A DNA stretch of 62,068 bases from Actinoplanes palleronii (GTDB lineage Bacteria > Actinomycetota > Actinomycetes > Mycobacteriales > Micromonosporaceae), in contig NZ_BOMS01000152.1 of the NCBI RefSeq assembly GCF_016862315.1, positions 1-62,068 on the forward strand, given 5' to 3'. Below, one piece after another: positions 1-6,765 of the stretch. A model generated the notes under the pieces. The model saw only the letters and a list, made by a program, of their open reading frames with translations, was not told where the DNA came from and did no database searches. Numbering within the stretch: position 1 is the first letter of the stretch; each line of letters begins with the position of its first letter. The position numbers and the translations under genes are program-made.

Positions 1-666
1 CCCGGGGCGGTCGGTATCGACGCCGGTCTCGGCAGTCTGCTCGCCCTGTCCACCGGGGAGACGGTCACCAACCCGAGGCATGAACGCCGGGACCGGGCAG
101 CCCTGGTCCGTGCCCAGCGGAACCTGGCGCGTAAGGAGAAAGGTTCGGCGAACCGGGCCAAGGCCCGGGTCAAGGTCGCCCGCGTCCATGCCCGGATCGC
201 CGACCGCAGGCGTGATCATCTGCACCAGCTGACGTCTCGGCTCGTTCGTGAGAACCAAACGATCGTGATCGAGGACCTGCCGGTGCGCACCATGCTCAAA
301 AACCACTGTCTGGCCCGGGCTGTCAGCGATGCGGCGTGGCGACAGTTCCGCACCATGCTCGAATACAAAGCCGATTGGCATGGCCGGACTCTGGTGGCGG
401 TCGACCGCTGGTTCCCGAGTTCGAAACTGTGCTCGGCCTGCGGTGTTCTCACCGAGCAGATGCCGTTGGACGTGCGGGAGTGGACCTGCCGATGCGGTGT
501 GGTGCATGACCGGGATCTGAACGCGGCCCGCAACATTCTCGCGGAGGGGCTCTCCGTGATCGCCTGTGGAGGCGGTGTAAGACCTCAACGAGGATCCTCT
601 CGGACGAGGCAGTCGTCAGTGAAGCAGGAACCCCCTGGGGCGACCCAGGGAATCCCCGTCCCTTAG
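1..666 (+). CDS. tnpB: TnpB / OrfB-family RNA-guided nuclease, 5'-truncated by window edge
   Basis: The reading frame is open from the first base, so only the C-terminal 221 residues are in the window. They hold the RuvC-like core of TnpB: GIDAGL with the first catalytic Asp near residue 7, IEDL with the catalytic Glu near residue 91, a zinc finger formed by CSAC and CRC, and DRDLNAARNI with the last catalytic Asp. In the family, TnpB is an RNA-guided DNA endonuclease of IS200/IS605 and IS607 elements that uses an RNA from the element's right end. The stop codon lies inside a strong hairpin of that right end. No TnpA is visible; it would be upstream of the window if present. All visible catalytic residues are intact. 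Confidence 0.9.
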   Translation, partial: PGAVGIDAGLGSLLALSTGETVTNPRHERRDRAALVRAQRNLARKEKGSANRAKARVKVARVHARIADRRRDHLHQLTSRLVRENQTIVIEDLPVRTMLKNHCLARAVSDAAWRQFRTMLEYKADWHGRTLVAVDRWFPSSKLCSACGVLTEQMPLDVREWTCRCGVVHDRDLNAARNILAEGLSVIACGGGVRPQRGSSRTRQSSVKQEPPGATQGIPVP

Positions 667-681
667 GGCGGGGAGGACTGT
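600..681 (+). ncRNA. Putative 3' part of TnpB guide RNA (omegaRNA/reRNA)
   Basis: Two consecutive stems are visible: CCCTGGG/CCCAGGG (633-639 with 644-650, loop GCGA) and CCCCG-CCC/GGG-CGGGG (654-662 with 666-673, loop TTA). In TnpB elements the guide RNA overlaps the end of tnpB and runs through the right end, with the guide taken from flanking DNA. The position and folding fit, but transcription is inferred and the 5' end is not determined. Confidence 0.4.
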
Positions 682-723
682 CAAGACCTTCTCCCCTGAG
701 CTACGGAACGCGGCGCAATTCTC

Positions 724-804
724 ATTGCGCACTGGTGTGCAGCGTATGTCAATGCACACTGGTGTGCAGTGTGATTCGTTGCACACAGATGTGCAATGAT
801 GAGT
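724..804. promoter_or_regulatory. Three palindromic operator-like repeats with 27-bp period
   Basis: Three near-identical palindromes stand in tandem: TGCGCACTGGTGTGCA at 726-741, TGCACACTGGTGTGCA at 753-768 and TGCACACAGATGTGCA at 780-795. Each start is exactly 27 bp from the next, and the flanks are also partly conserved, so this is a degenerate 27-bp tandem repeat. The centre copy has perfect 7-bp arms. The array ends two bases before the GTG start of the TetR gene at 806, which makes it the likely autoregulatory operator. Confidence 0.65.
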
Positions 805-805
805 C

Positions 806-1405
806 GTGCCCGCCGAGTCCTCCCGCCTGCGCTCGATGAACGAGACCCGTGATCGCATCCTCGACGTCGCCCTCGACGTGCTGGGCGACAACCCCGACGC
901 CGGCATGGGCGACATCGCCACCGCCGCCGGCGTCGTCCGCCGCACCGTCTACGGCCACTTCCCGTCGCGCCTGGACCTGATCCGGACCCTCACGGAACGG
1001 GCCGTCGCGGAGATGACAGACGTGCTCGCCGAGGTCAACGCCGCCGCCGCAGAAGCGGACGCGACGTGGGTCGCGTTCATCGCCCGCATCTGGCCGGTGA
1101 CACACCGGTATCGCGTGCTGCTGGCGCTGCGCCGCGGCGAGTACGGCGAGGCGATCCACAGCCTGCTCGGGCCGGTCGATGAACTCCTCGCCGACCTGGT
1201 GAGACGCGGCCAGGACAGCAGCCGGTTCGCACGGCACCTGCCAGCCGGGACCCTGAGCCAGGTCGCCTACGGCGCGGTATTCGCCATCGCGACCAGCGAC
1301 CTGCCGAACGAGAACCCCGACCCCCGCGCAGCGACGATCACCAGCTTGCTGATGCTGGGGGTTCCCGAGACGCGCGCCATCGCTCTCCTGGACGACCAGC
1401 CCTGA
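806..1405 (+). CDS. TetR/AcrR family transcriptional regulator
   Basis: A 199-residue protein with an N-terminal TetR helix-turn-helix around residues 12-55: a first helix RILDVALDVLG, then GDIATAAGVVRRTVYGHFPS and the LDLIRTL helix. The C-terminal ligand domain is not recognised. The start is uncertain: GTG at 806 directly follows the operator array, while ATG at 836 gives the more usual short leader before the HTH (MNETRDRIL). No target gene sits next to it, since the IS end lies upstream and a convergent TetR gene downstream. It may have lost its partner when the element arrived. Confidence 0.85.
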   Translation: MPAESSRLRSMNETRDRILDVALDVLGDNPDAGMGDIATAAGVVRRTVYGHFPSRLDLIRTLTERAVAEMTDVLAEVNAAAAEADATWVAFIARIWPVTHRYRVLLALRRGEYGEAIHSLLGPVDELLADLVRRGQDSSRFARHLPAGTLSQVAYGAVFAIATSDLPNENPDPRAATITSLLMLGVPETRAIALLDDQP

Positions 1406-1429
1406 CCTCCGGTCCGGGCAGGCGCCGCG

Positions 1430-1999
1430 TCAATCACCTTTGAGGCCCAGCAACGCCGACAGGGTGGTCGTGGCGAGTTGTTCCGGCTCCCCGCCCAGGC
1501 CGTACCGGTCGTGCGGCTGCTGCAGGTGCAGCACCGCCAGGCCGTGCAGCGTGACCCAGAGCGAGCGGGCGGTGATCTCCGATGAGGCGTGGGTGGCGAT
1601 CTCCCCGCTGCGCTGGGCCGCGGTGATCGCCCGGAGCAGCGTCTCGAAGGCGGCTCGGCCCGCGACGGACTCCGTCCCACCGGGCCGGCTACGGAACATC
1701 GTGACGAACAGCCCCGGATTGTCGTGCGCGAACCGGACGTAGACGCCGCCCAGGCCGGCGAGCCCGCTGGCCTCCTCGAGCCGTTCGGCGAGCGTCACGT
1801 AGCCCTCCTCGGCCACCGCGCCCAGTAGTTCGTCGCGGTTGCGGAAATGCCGATAGGGGGCGGCGGTGCTGACCCCGGCGCGCCGGGCGACCTCGTTGAG
1901 GCTGAACTGCTCGTGCCCTCGCTCGGCGAGGATCTCCTTGGCCCCGTTGATCAGCGCCTGCCGCAGCGTCCCGTGGTGATAAGTCCCGCGCTCGGCCAT
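1430..1999 (-). CDS. TetR/AcrR family regulator, repressor of the divergent oxidoreductase
   Basis: A 189-residue TetR protein with an HTH at residues 12-57 (INGAKEILAERG, VARRAGVSTAAPYRHFRNRDELL). Its C-terminal region, with LWVTLHGLAVLHL, matches the WHG-type TetR ligand domain. It is divergent from the quinone oxidoreductase gene at 2064, and the 64-bp gap carries a clear palindrome, so control of both genes is the simplest reading. The ATG at 1999 opens a leader (MAERGTYHHGTLRQALI) typical of the subfamily. It converges with the first TetR gene with 24 bp between the stops. Confidence 0.88.
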   Translation of the reverse strand: MAERGTYHHGTLRQALINGAKEILAERGHEQFSLNEVARRAGVSTAAPYRHFRNRDELLGAVAEEGYVTLAERLEEASGLAGLGGVYVRFAHDNPGLFVTMFRSRPGGTESVAGRAAFETLLRAITAAQRSGEIATHASSEITARSLWVTLHGLAVLHLQQPHDRYGLGGEPEQLATTTLSALLGLKGD

Positions 2000-2010
2000 G
2001 TTGACGACTC

Positions 2011-2029
2011 TAACATTGCTGCTATGTTA
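2011..2029. promoter_or_regulatory. TetR-type operator between divergent genes
   Basis: TAACATTGCTGCTATGTTA is an inverted repeat with 6-bp perfect arms around a 7-bp centre. It lies 12 bp from the TetR start and 35 bp from the oxidoreductase start, so bound repressor could block both promoters. Binding is inferred from position and symmetry. Confidence 0.6.
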
Positions 2030-2063
2030 GTGCCGTTCACATCGAACGATCACGGAGGTTTCC

Positions 2064-2993
2064 ATGCAGCAGATGGCGGCGGCACAGTTCCAGCGCTACG
2101 GCGGCCCCGAAGTGCTGGAGCTGACGACGGTGCCCCGGCCGTCCGCGGGTCCCGGCGAGGTGCTGGTGAAGGTGGAGGCGGCCGCGGTCAACCACCACGA
2201 CGCGGTGGTCCGCAGCGGCACCCTGAAAATCGTGACCGGCCGCAGGTTCCCGCTCGGCGTCGGCCTCGACTTCGCCGGGACAGACCTGTCCACGGGTACC
2301 CCCGTCTGGGGCATGGTCTCCCCGAAATCGGGTCACGTCACCGGTTCCGCCGCGGAGTACGTCGTGGTGCCGGCTGACCGGGTGGCCCGCATGCCTGCCT
2401 CGCTGACGTGGACCGACGCGGCTGCGCTGGTGACGTCGGGCACGACAGCGCTGACTGCCCTGCGTGACGTGACCCGGGTCCGCCCCGGCGACCGGGTACT
2501 GATCCGCGGCGCGGCCGGCACCGTCGGGATGGTCGCCGTCCAGCTCGCCGTCGCCCTGGGCGCTCGCGTGGCCGCCTTGGCCGGCGCTCGCGACCTCGAC
2601 TTCGTGACGTCCCTGGGCGCGCACGAGGTCATCGACTACCGGACGGTGACACCGGCCGATCTCGAGCCCTCGGACGTCATCGTGGACACGACCGGAACGG
2701 ACCTGCTCGCCTACCGCCGGCGCCTCACGTGCGGCGGGCGCATGGTCACCGTCAACTTCGGCTCGGCGAAAGCGATGACGGCCATCGCCGCCTCGACCGT
2801 CTTCGGCGAGCAGCGCGTACGCACGTTCAGCAGCTACCCGGACACCCGGCTCCTCGACGACCTGGCCGGACACGTGGCCACCGGCTCGGTCTGGCCGGTA
2901 GTGGACACGATCTTCCCGTTGCACCGCATCACCGACGCTCACCGCGCCCTCACCGAACCCGGTCATCGAGGCAAACTCGTCCTCGTCCCCTGA
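2064..2993 (+). CDS. NADPH:quinone oxidoreductase-like zinc-free MDR protein
   Basis: A 309-residue medium-chain dehydrogenase/reductase. The N-terminal GroES-like domain begins FQRYGGPEVLEL and contains GEVLVKVEAAAVNHHD. The Rossmann nucleotide site is RGAAGTVGMVAVQLA near residues 152-166, and the C-terminus is the usual HRALTEPGHRGKLVLV. Zinc-ligand cysteines of alcohol dehydrogenases are absent, so quinone or enone reduction is more likely. A good Shine-Dalgarno (CGGAGG) lies 7 nt before the ATG. It is divergent from a TetR gene with a shared operator, a common arrangement for electrophile-inducible reductases. The substrate cannot be read from the sequence. Confidence 0.9.
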   Translation: MQQMAAAQFQRYGGPEVLELTTVPRPSAGPGEVLVKVEAAAVNHHDAVVRSGTLKIVTGRRFPLGVGLDFAGTDLSTGTPVWGMVSPKSGHVTGSAAEYVVVPADRVARMPASLTWTDAAALVTSGTTALTALRDVTRVRPGDRVLIRGAAGTVGMVAVQLAVALGARVAALAGARDLDFVTSLGAHEVIDYRTVTPADLEPSDVIVDTTGTDLLAYRRRLTCGGRMVTVNFGSAKAMTAIAASTVFGEQRVRTFSSYPDTRLLDDLAGHVATGSVWPVVDTIFPLHRITDAHRALTEPGHRGKLVLVP

Positions 2994-3017
2994 CGCGGGC
3001 CTCGCTGCGCCCGCGCC

Positions 3018-3540
3018 GGCCTGACCCCCGGCTCCGGCCGCTGGTTCGCCGCTCAGGGCCTCGGCTGCCATGTCGGCTCGGCAGACCATCTGCGCACGGC
3101 GTTGCTGTCCGGCTTCCGGCCGCAAAAAACAATGGTGTACGGCCACAGCAAGACCGTCGCGGACCGCGATGCCGCGTACGCCTCCGGGGCCGGCCTGGTC
3201 CTGGGCACCCTGGCGGAGGTGCAGACGGTCGCCGCCCAGGCCCCGGCCGGCCAGCGGGGGTACCTGCGCGTCGTCCCGTCGACCGCCGGGCGCGGCCACG
3301 TCCGGTTCGGACTGCGGCTGGGCTCGAGCACGGCGCTGGCGCACGCGGTCGCCTACACCGACGGCGACTACGGTTTCGCGCTGCCCGCCTTCGCCGCCCG
3401 CGTCCACGCGATGACCCGGCTGTCCGCCGAGCGCTACCGGATCCCGCAGCCACCCACCGGTGCTCGGCGTCGCCGACGGCCTGGTCCGCGCCCTGGTCCA
3501 CCGGGAATCCCTGGCCGGCCGGCTGCAGCACACCGCCTGA
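3018..3540 (+). pseudogene. Remnant of PLP-dependent (LysA-type) decarboxylase
   Basis: In-frame text FAAQGLGCHVGSADHLRTAL followed by YGHSKT and LGTLAEVQTV resembles the N-terminal alanine-racemase-like barrel of diaminopimelate/ornithine decarboxylases, where a conserved GxxxDVxSxGEL segment precedes a GNxKS motif. There is no start codon in good context, the barrel is incomplete and the catalytic Lys region is missing. Near 3440 the coherent reading shifts frame into HPPVLGVADGLVRALVHRES and stops at 3540. I read it as a fragment with at least one frameshift. The family assignment is moderate. Confidence 0.45.
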
Positions 3541-3553
3541 CTCCGTCGCATGG

Positions 3554-3592
3554 GGTGGCTGCCCGGTCAGGGCAGCCACCACTTGTTTGTAT
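3554..3592 (+). terminator. Intrinsic terminator-like hairpin
   Basis: GGTGGCTGCCC (3554-3564) pairs perfectly with GGGCAGCCACC (3570-3580) across a 5-nt loop and is followed by the T-rich ACTTGTTTGT. It closes the oxidoreductase/remnant transcription unit. Confidence 0.7.
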
Positions 3593-3889
3593 CGATCACT
3601 TCGTCGGGCCTGGTTGAAGATCGTTCTGCGGGTTCACGGTAGATAGTGGTCACCCGCTGGTGTGAAAGATGACCCTTGGTCAAGGTCCATCCATCAGGTG
3701 CGGCTGCGGAGGGCACGGCGATCATGGCATGCCTTCGTCCAGCAATGTGACCTGCATTCATATGGTGCCGGCGTGACCGGAGTAGACGCGGCGACCGCCC
3801 GGCAAAGGCAGCCGAGACGCGACTTGCCGTGAACGGTTTCGAGATCTCGCGTTCGCCGGTCCCGTGGACCAAAAGTTAGGCTCACCCGC
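3593..3889. other. Intergenic stretch without a supported gene
   Basis: No frame shows coherent protein sequence. The base composition is more AT-rich than the neighbourhood. Just before 3890 the sequence AAAGTTAGGCT gives a TANNNT-type -10 (TAGGCT) about 7 nt upstream of the next start, so that gene may be leaderless. Confidence 0.4.
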
Positions 3890-4078
3890 GTGGCATGCAC
3901 ACTATGCGGATTCAGCGGACACAACAGCCGCACCTGCCCGGGCGAGCACCAACCTTGTTCCAACTGTGGCAGGCCCTCAGCCAACATGAACGACTACTCC
4001 GAGCGTCATGACAGCGGCTACTGCTCGCCTTTCACCTACCCCGATTGTTGGGGCTGGAACGCTGCGAAGTCGGCGTGA
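3890..4078 (+). CDS. Small Cys-rich protein with CCHC zinc knuckle
   Basis: A 62-residue protein starting at GTG. Residues 3-16 read CTLCGFSGHNSRTC, an exact C-X2-C-X4-H-X4-C zinc knuckle. A second cluster follows (CSNCGRP, then HDSGYC and a late Cys). The GHNSRTC form of the knuckle is well known from plant MYB-related proteins and is unusual in a tiny bacterial protein. Nucleic-acid or protein binding through zinc is an inference. The gene is 15 nt upstream of another small Cys-rich protein in the same direction, so the two are probably one transcript. No Shine-Dalgarno is evident. Confidence 0.6.
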   Translation: MACTLCGFSGHNSRTCPGEHQPCSNCGRPSANMNDYSERHDSGYCSPFTYPDCWGWNAAKSA

Positions 4079-4093
4079 GGGGGCGAGTGAGGA

Positions 4094-4276
4094 ATGACAA
4101 CGCTCACCTGTGAGGGTTGCAAGGAGCCGATCGAGGACGACGGCAGTCACGCCGACTTCAATGGGGAGGACTGGCACGAAGCCTGCTTCGAGGTCAGCGG
4201 CGGGCCGTCGTACTGCTGCGGAATGATCTATGAGGACGGCGAGGACACCTGCCTGAGTTGCGGCGATCCTCTCTAG
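4094..4276 (+). CDS. Small zinc-ribbon-like protein
   Basis: A 60-residue acidic protein with CEGCKEPI at residues 6-13, WHEACF near 30, a CC pair near 41 and a terminal CLSCGDPL. The CxxC...H..C...CxxC spacing suggests one or two zinc sites. GAGTGAGG lies upstream of the ATG. It is paired with the zinc-knuckle gene 15 nt upstream. The function is unknown; the family is not recognised. Confidence 0.6.
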   Translation: MTTLTCEGCKEPIEDDGSHADFNGEDWHEACFEVSGGPSYCCGMIYEDGEDTCLSCGDPL

Positions 4277-4309
4277 ATCTTTGGGCCCGAGGTTCCTCGG
4301 CACGCACGA

Positions 4310-4480
4310 TCAGGCGGTCAGGCCCATCCGGCGCAGGATCATGTGGGCCTGGGTCTCCTGCGCGCCGCCGAGCAGTTGCAGGTCGCTGACCGCCCGGTGC
4401 AGCTCACGCGGCGAGGGTGCGGACAGCTGCACGACGGCGTCGATGTCGGCGGCGATCCGCGTGCTCTCAGTGGAAGCCAT
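4310..4480 (-). CDS. Small hypothetical protein (56 aa)
   Basis: Read on the minus strand, ATG at 4480 opens a 56-residue frame: MASTESTRIAADIDAVVQLS, then a helical segment with LHRAVSDLQLLGGAQETQAH and the end LRRMGLTA. The codon pattern is plausible for a high-GC actinomycete and the protein would be all-alpha. There is no convincing Shine-Dalgarno. I recognise no family. Confidence 0.4.
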   Translation of the reverse strand: MASTESTRIAADIDAVVQLSAPSPRELHRAVSDLQLLGGAQETQAHMILRRMGLTA

Positions 4481-4554
4481 TCAGCCGGACTGATCAGGAT
4501 TCACTCTTCTCCGCGCTCGGTCCGGGTCGCATCAGGATTTACGCCGACGCCTTG

Positions 4555-5001
4555 TCACGCGGACCAGAAGACCTCGACGTGGGAAGGGTCGTCCCGATCG
4601 ATGACGCACGGGAACTCCGTGGCCCCGGCGCCGATCCGGCCGGCCTCGACGGAGTTCGGTGCGTCGCGGATCGTGGTTTCGTACCCGGCGCCGTCCGACG
4701 GCTGCACCCGGAGCTCGAACTCGTAGACCGTTTCGTTGTTGATCACCGAGCCGGTTTCCTGGTGCGACAACACGGCTGCGGTGCAGGCGCGGCCGTCGCG
4801 GACCTGCTCATCACTGAGGTGATCGACGCCGATCCGGGCATTGATCAGCCAGAAGGATCCGCCCATGCACCCGAGCGCCCCGATGACACTCATACCGATC
4901 GGAATCGTGAGCCGTTTCAACTGCCCCGCACCCGACTGCGACACCGATATCGACCCTTCGCACACCACCCCGGAAAACCGTAGCCTAAACGGTGCCATCA
5001 A
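4555..5001 (-). CDS. Membrane-anchored hypothetical protein, DUF3592-like outer domain
   Basis: A 148-residue protein with one transmembrane helix at about residues 31-54 (LTIPIGMSVIGALGCMGGSF). The external part reads like the beta-sandwich of small actinobacterial DUF3592/immunity-type proteins: ACTAAVLSHQETGSVINNET, YEFELRVQPSDG, and a last strand FPCVIDRDDPSHVEVFW. The true start could be an internal ATG nearer the helix, because the first 30 residues are not typical. No role can be assigned; the neighbours are small Cys-rich genes and a STAS remnant. Confidence 0.6.
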   Translation of the reverse strand: MMAPFRLRFSGVVCEGSISVSQSGAGQLKRLTIPIGMSVIGALGCMGGSFWLINARIGVDHLSDEQVRDGRACTAAVLSHQETGSVINNETVYEFELRVQPSDGAGYETTIRDAPNSVEAGRIGAGATEFPCVIDRDDPSHVEVFWSA

Positions 5002-5099
5002 GCCGGGCCACCACGGACCGGAAGGCCACTATTGCTCTTTACCGCAGCTGAATGAACGACGAGTGTATCGGTCGTGAAAATCGGCATCCTGCCCGATTT

Positions 5100-5820
5100 A
5101 TCGGCCGCGATCCGCACGGACGGCGCCGTCGCAGCAGACCTGTCGGCTGACGAGGCAGGCAGACCGTATCGGCTCCTCGCTGATGGATCGAAAGTGCCGC
5201 CGGTGGAGTCCACGTGGCGGACGCAAACCGGTCACGCGTTGACCGCTGAGGCGGACCCAGCCGCCGCGCTCCAGGGCGGTCTTGTGCGCCGCGACGAGTG
5301 CGCCGATGCCCATGGAGTCGCAGAAGTCCAGGCGGGAACGCGTTCATGCGCCGGGCGGTGTCCGCGACCCGCACGGCGTCCTCGGGAGCATGATGGTCCA
5401 CGAGCGCCTGCCACATGGCGTCCGGCAAGGCGATGGCCGCGCGTTCGGCGGAGGCCACCTGGTGCAGATAGTCGGCGACAAGATAACCGCCGACGCGGTC
5501 GTCATCGTTGTACACCGTCGAGAGGCAGGCCATGTGGCCGGTCGGAGGGACGCAAGCGCTGAGGAGCGCTCGTTCGAACCAGCCGGCCGGGGCGATGGCC
5601 ATTCCTCTCTGGTGAGGTAGGCCGCAGCGGCCGCTCGTAGCAGGGTCGTGGTCAGCGGGACTCGGGCGCCCGCCCGCTGTGCAACCAGGGCTGCCGTGAT
5701 GACCGCCTTGCCATAAGGCAGGCTGGCGTTCCTCCGCTGCCGCACGATCTCCGGCCCGGACGCCAAGGCTCCACGGCCGAGACCCAACTCGGGGGTGTCC
5801 GGCTCGAGGTGGAGCTTCAC
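5100..5820 (-). pseudogene. Scrambled remnant: effector-type helical region joined to STAS domain
   Basis: The minus strand contains three coherent stretches in different frames. First, from 5820, QRRNASLPYGKAVITAALVA and TTTLLRAAAAAYLTREEW, a helical region seen in large actinobacterial multidomain proteins. Second, in another frame, WFERALLSACVPPTG and GGYLVADYLHQVA from the same kind of protein. Third, near 5345-5255, RLDFCDSMGIGALVAAHKTA and WVRLSG, an unmistakable STAS anti-anti-sigma core, whose tail (AALSIHQRGADTV) is again out of frame. At least two frameshifts and a fusion of unrelated parts indicate decay. Confidence 0.55.
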
Positions 5821-5940
5821 CCCGGTACGCCGGTTTTAATGACCTTCCAGGACACACAACTATCTGAGGCTGACAGCGGGCGGGTGGTCTTGCTGCATGT
5901 CAAGCTTGCTGGAGCTGCGGAGCTGAGGCGGGAGGGCAGG

Positions 5941-6765
5941 ATGGTTGAGGGAGACCTGGTCCTGATCCACGGGTTCTGGTCGTCGCCCCGTACCTGGGAT
6001 CGCCTGGTTCGGGTGGCTCGGGCCGACGATGAGTTCGGTGGGGTGGCGATCGACGCGTTCGGGTACGAGTCGCCGATCGGCCGGATGCCGTTCTCGCCGG
6101 CCCGGATTCCGGACTATGACGATGTTGCGCACTCGCTCGCCAGCCACCTGGCGCTGCGCGACCCCGGGCGGCCGCTGGTGATCGCGACGCACAGTCAGGG
6201 TGGGCTCATTCTTCAGCGTTACCTTGCCTGGATGGCGCACGAGGGCCGGGCCCGCGAGCTGGCGATCATTCGCGCGGTGGTGCTGCTGGCCTGCCCGAAC
6301 GAGGGCTCCGAATACCTCGGCACGATCCGCCGGGCTCTGGGTTTCGGCCGCCACCCGCAGGCCGGTCAGCTGGAGACCCTGGTCGTGGATGCCACCGACG
6401 CCCGACGCACGTTCCTTCAGGCGATCGTCAACGCCACGTCGCTCACCGATCACACCTGCCCGATCCCGGCGTACGTCTACGCCGGACGCACCGACAACGT
6501 GGTGACCCGGGCCTCCGCCCAAAGCGTGTTCCCGCGGGTGGGAACGCTGCCGGGTGACCACTTCAGCATTCTTGACCCGGACCTGCCGGGCAGCCTCACC
6601 TACCCCACTCTCAAGAGCATCGTGGGCAAGGCGTTCACCGAGGAGCCGGCTGCGGCCAGCCGCCCCGAGCCGTCGCCGCCGCAGTTCGACCTGCGTAACT
6701 CCCGCGGCGTCCAGATCGGTGACGGCGGCGTCCAGAACAACCTCTTCCTCGACGATGACACCTGA
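5941..6765 (+). CDS. Alpha/beta hydrolase effector with C-terminal amyloid-like motif
   Basis: A 274-residue alpha/beta hydrolase. The oxyanion region is LIHGFWSS, the nucleophile elbow THSQGG (Ser85), the acid TDN (Asp185) and the base GDHFS (His207), so a full lipase/esterase-like triad is present. After the fold comes a Pro-rich linker and the terminal motif GVQIGDGGVQNN at residues 256-267. This resembles RHIM/PP-related bacterial amyloid signalling sequences. The downstream NTPase begins with a matching motif. I chose ATG 5941 because GGGAGG precedes it by 5 nt; an upstream in-frame GTG at 5809 would add unrelated sequence. The last 11 nt overlap the NTPase gene, so the two are translationally coupled. 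A membrane lipid substrate is inferred by analogy only. Confidence 0.85.
   Translation: MVEGDLVLIHGFWSSPRTWDRLVRVARADDEFGGVAIDAFGYESPIGRMPFSPARIPDYDDVAHSLASHLALRDPGRPLVIATHSQGGLILQRYLAWMAHEGRARELAIIRAVVLLACPNEGSEYLGTIRRALGFGRHPQAGQLETLVVDATDARRTFLQAIVNATSLTDHTCPIPAYVYAGRTDNVVTRASAQSVFPRVGTLPGDHFSILDPDLPGSLTYPTLKSIVGKAFTEEPAAASRPEPSPPQFDLRNSRGVQIGDGGVQNNLFLDDDT

Larger units (their letters stand above)
1..686 (+). mobile_element. IS200/IS605-type (or IS607-type) element, right part only
   Basis: The tnpB gene is followed at once by two stem-loops and the GGGAGGACTGTCAA-type sequence common at the right ends of actinobacterial TnpB elements. I place the right boundary near 686 from this resemblance. 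The exact cleavage site and the left end cannot be seen. Beyond it begins the operator region of an unrelated TetR gene. Confidence 0.6.

Noticed and set aside
2037..3551. A 504-codon minus-strand frame opposite the first oxidoreductase
   Set aside because: Arg/Gly-rich shadow of third-position GC bias. The plus-strand reading is a complete MDR enzyme.
5809..5940. GTG at 5809 as the start of the hydrolase
   Set aside because: The added 44 residues are not hydrolase-like and overlap the remnant on the other strand. ATG 5941 has a proper ribosome site and begins the first beta strand.
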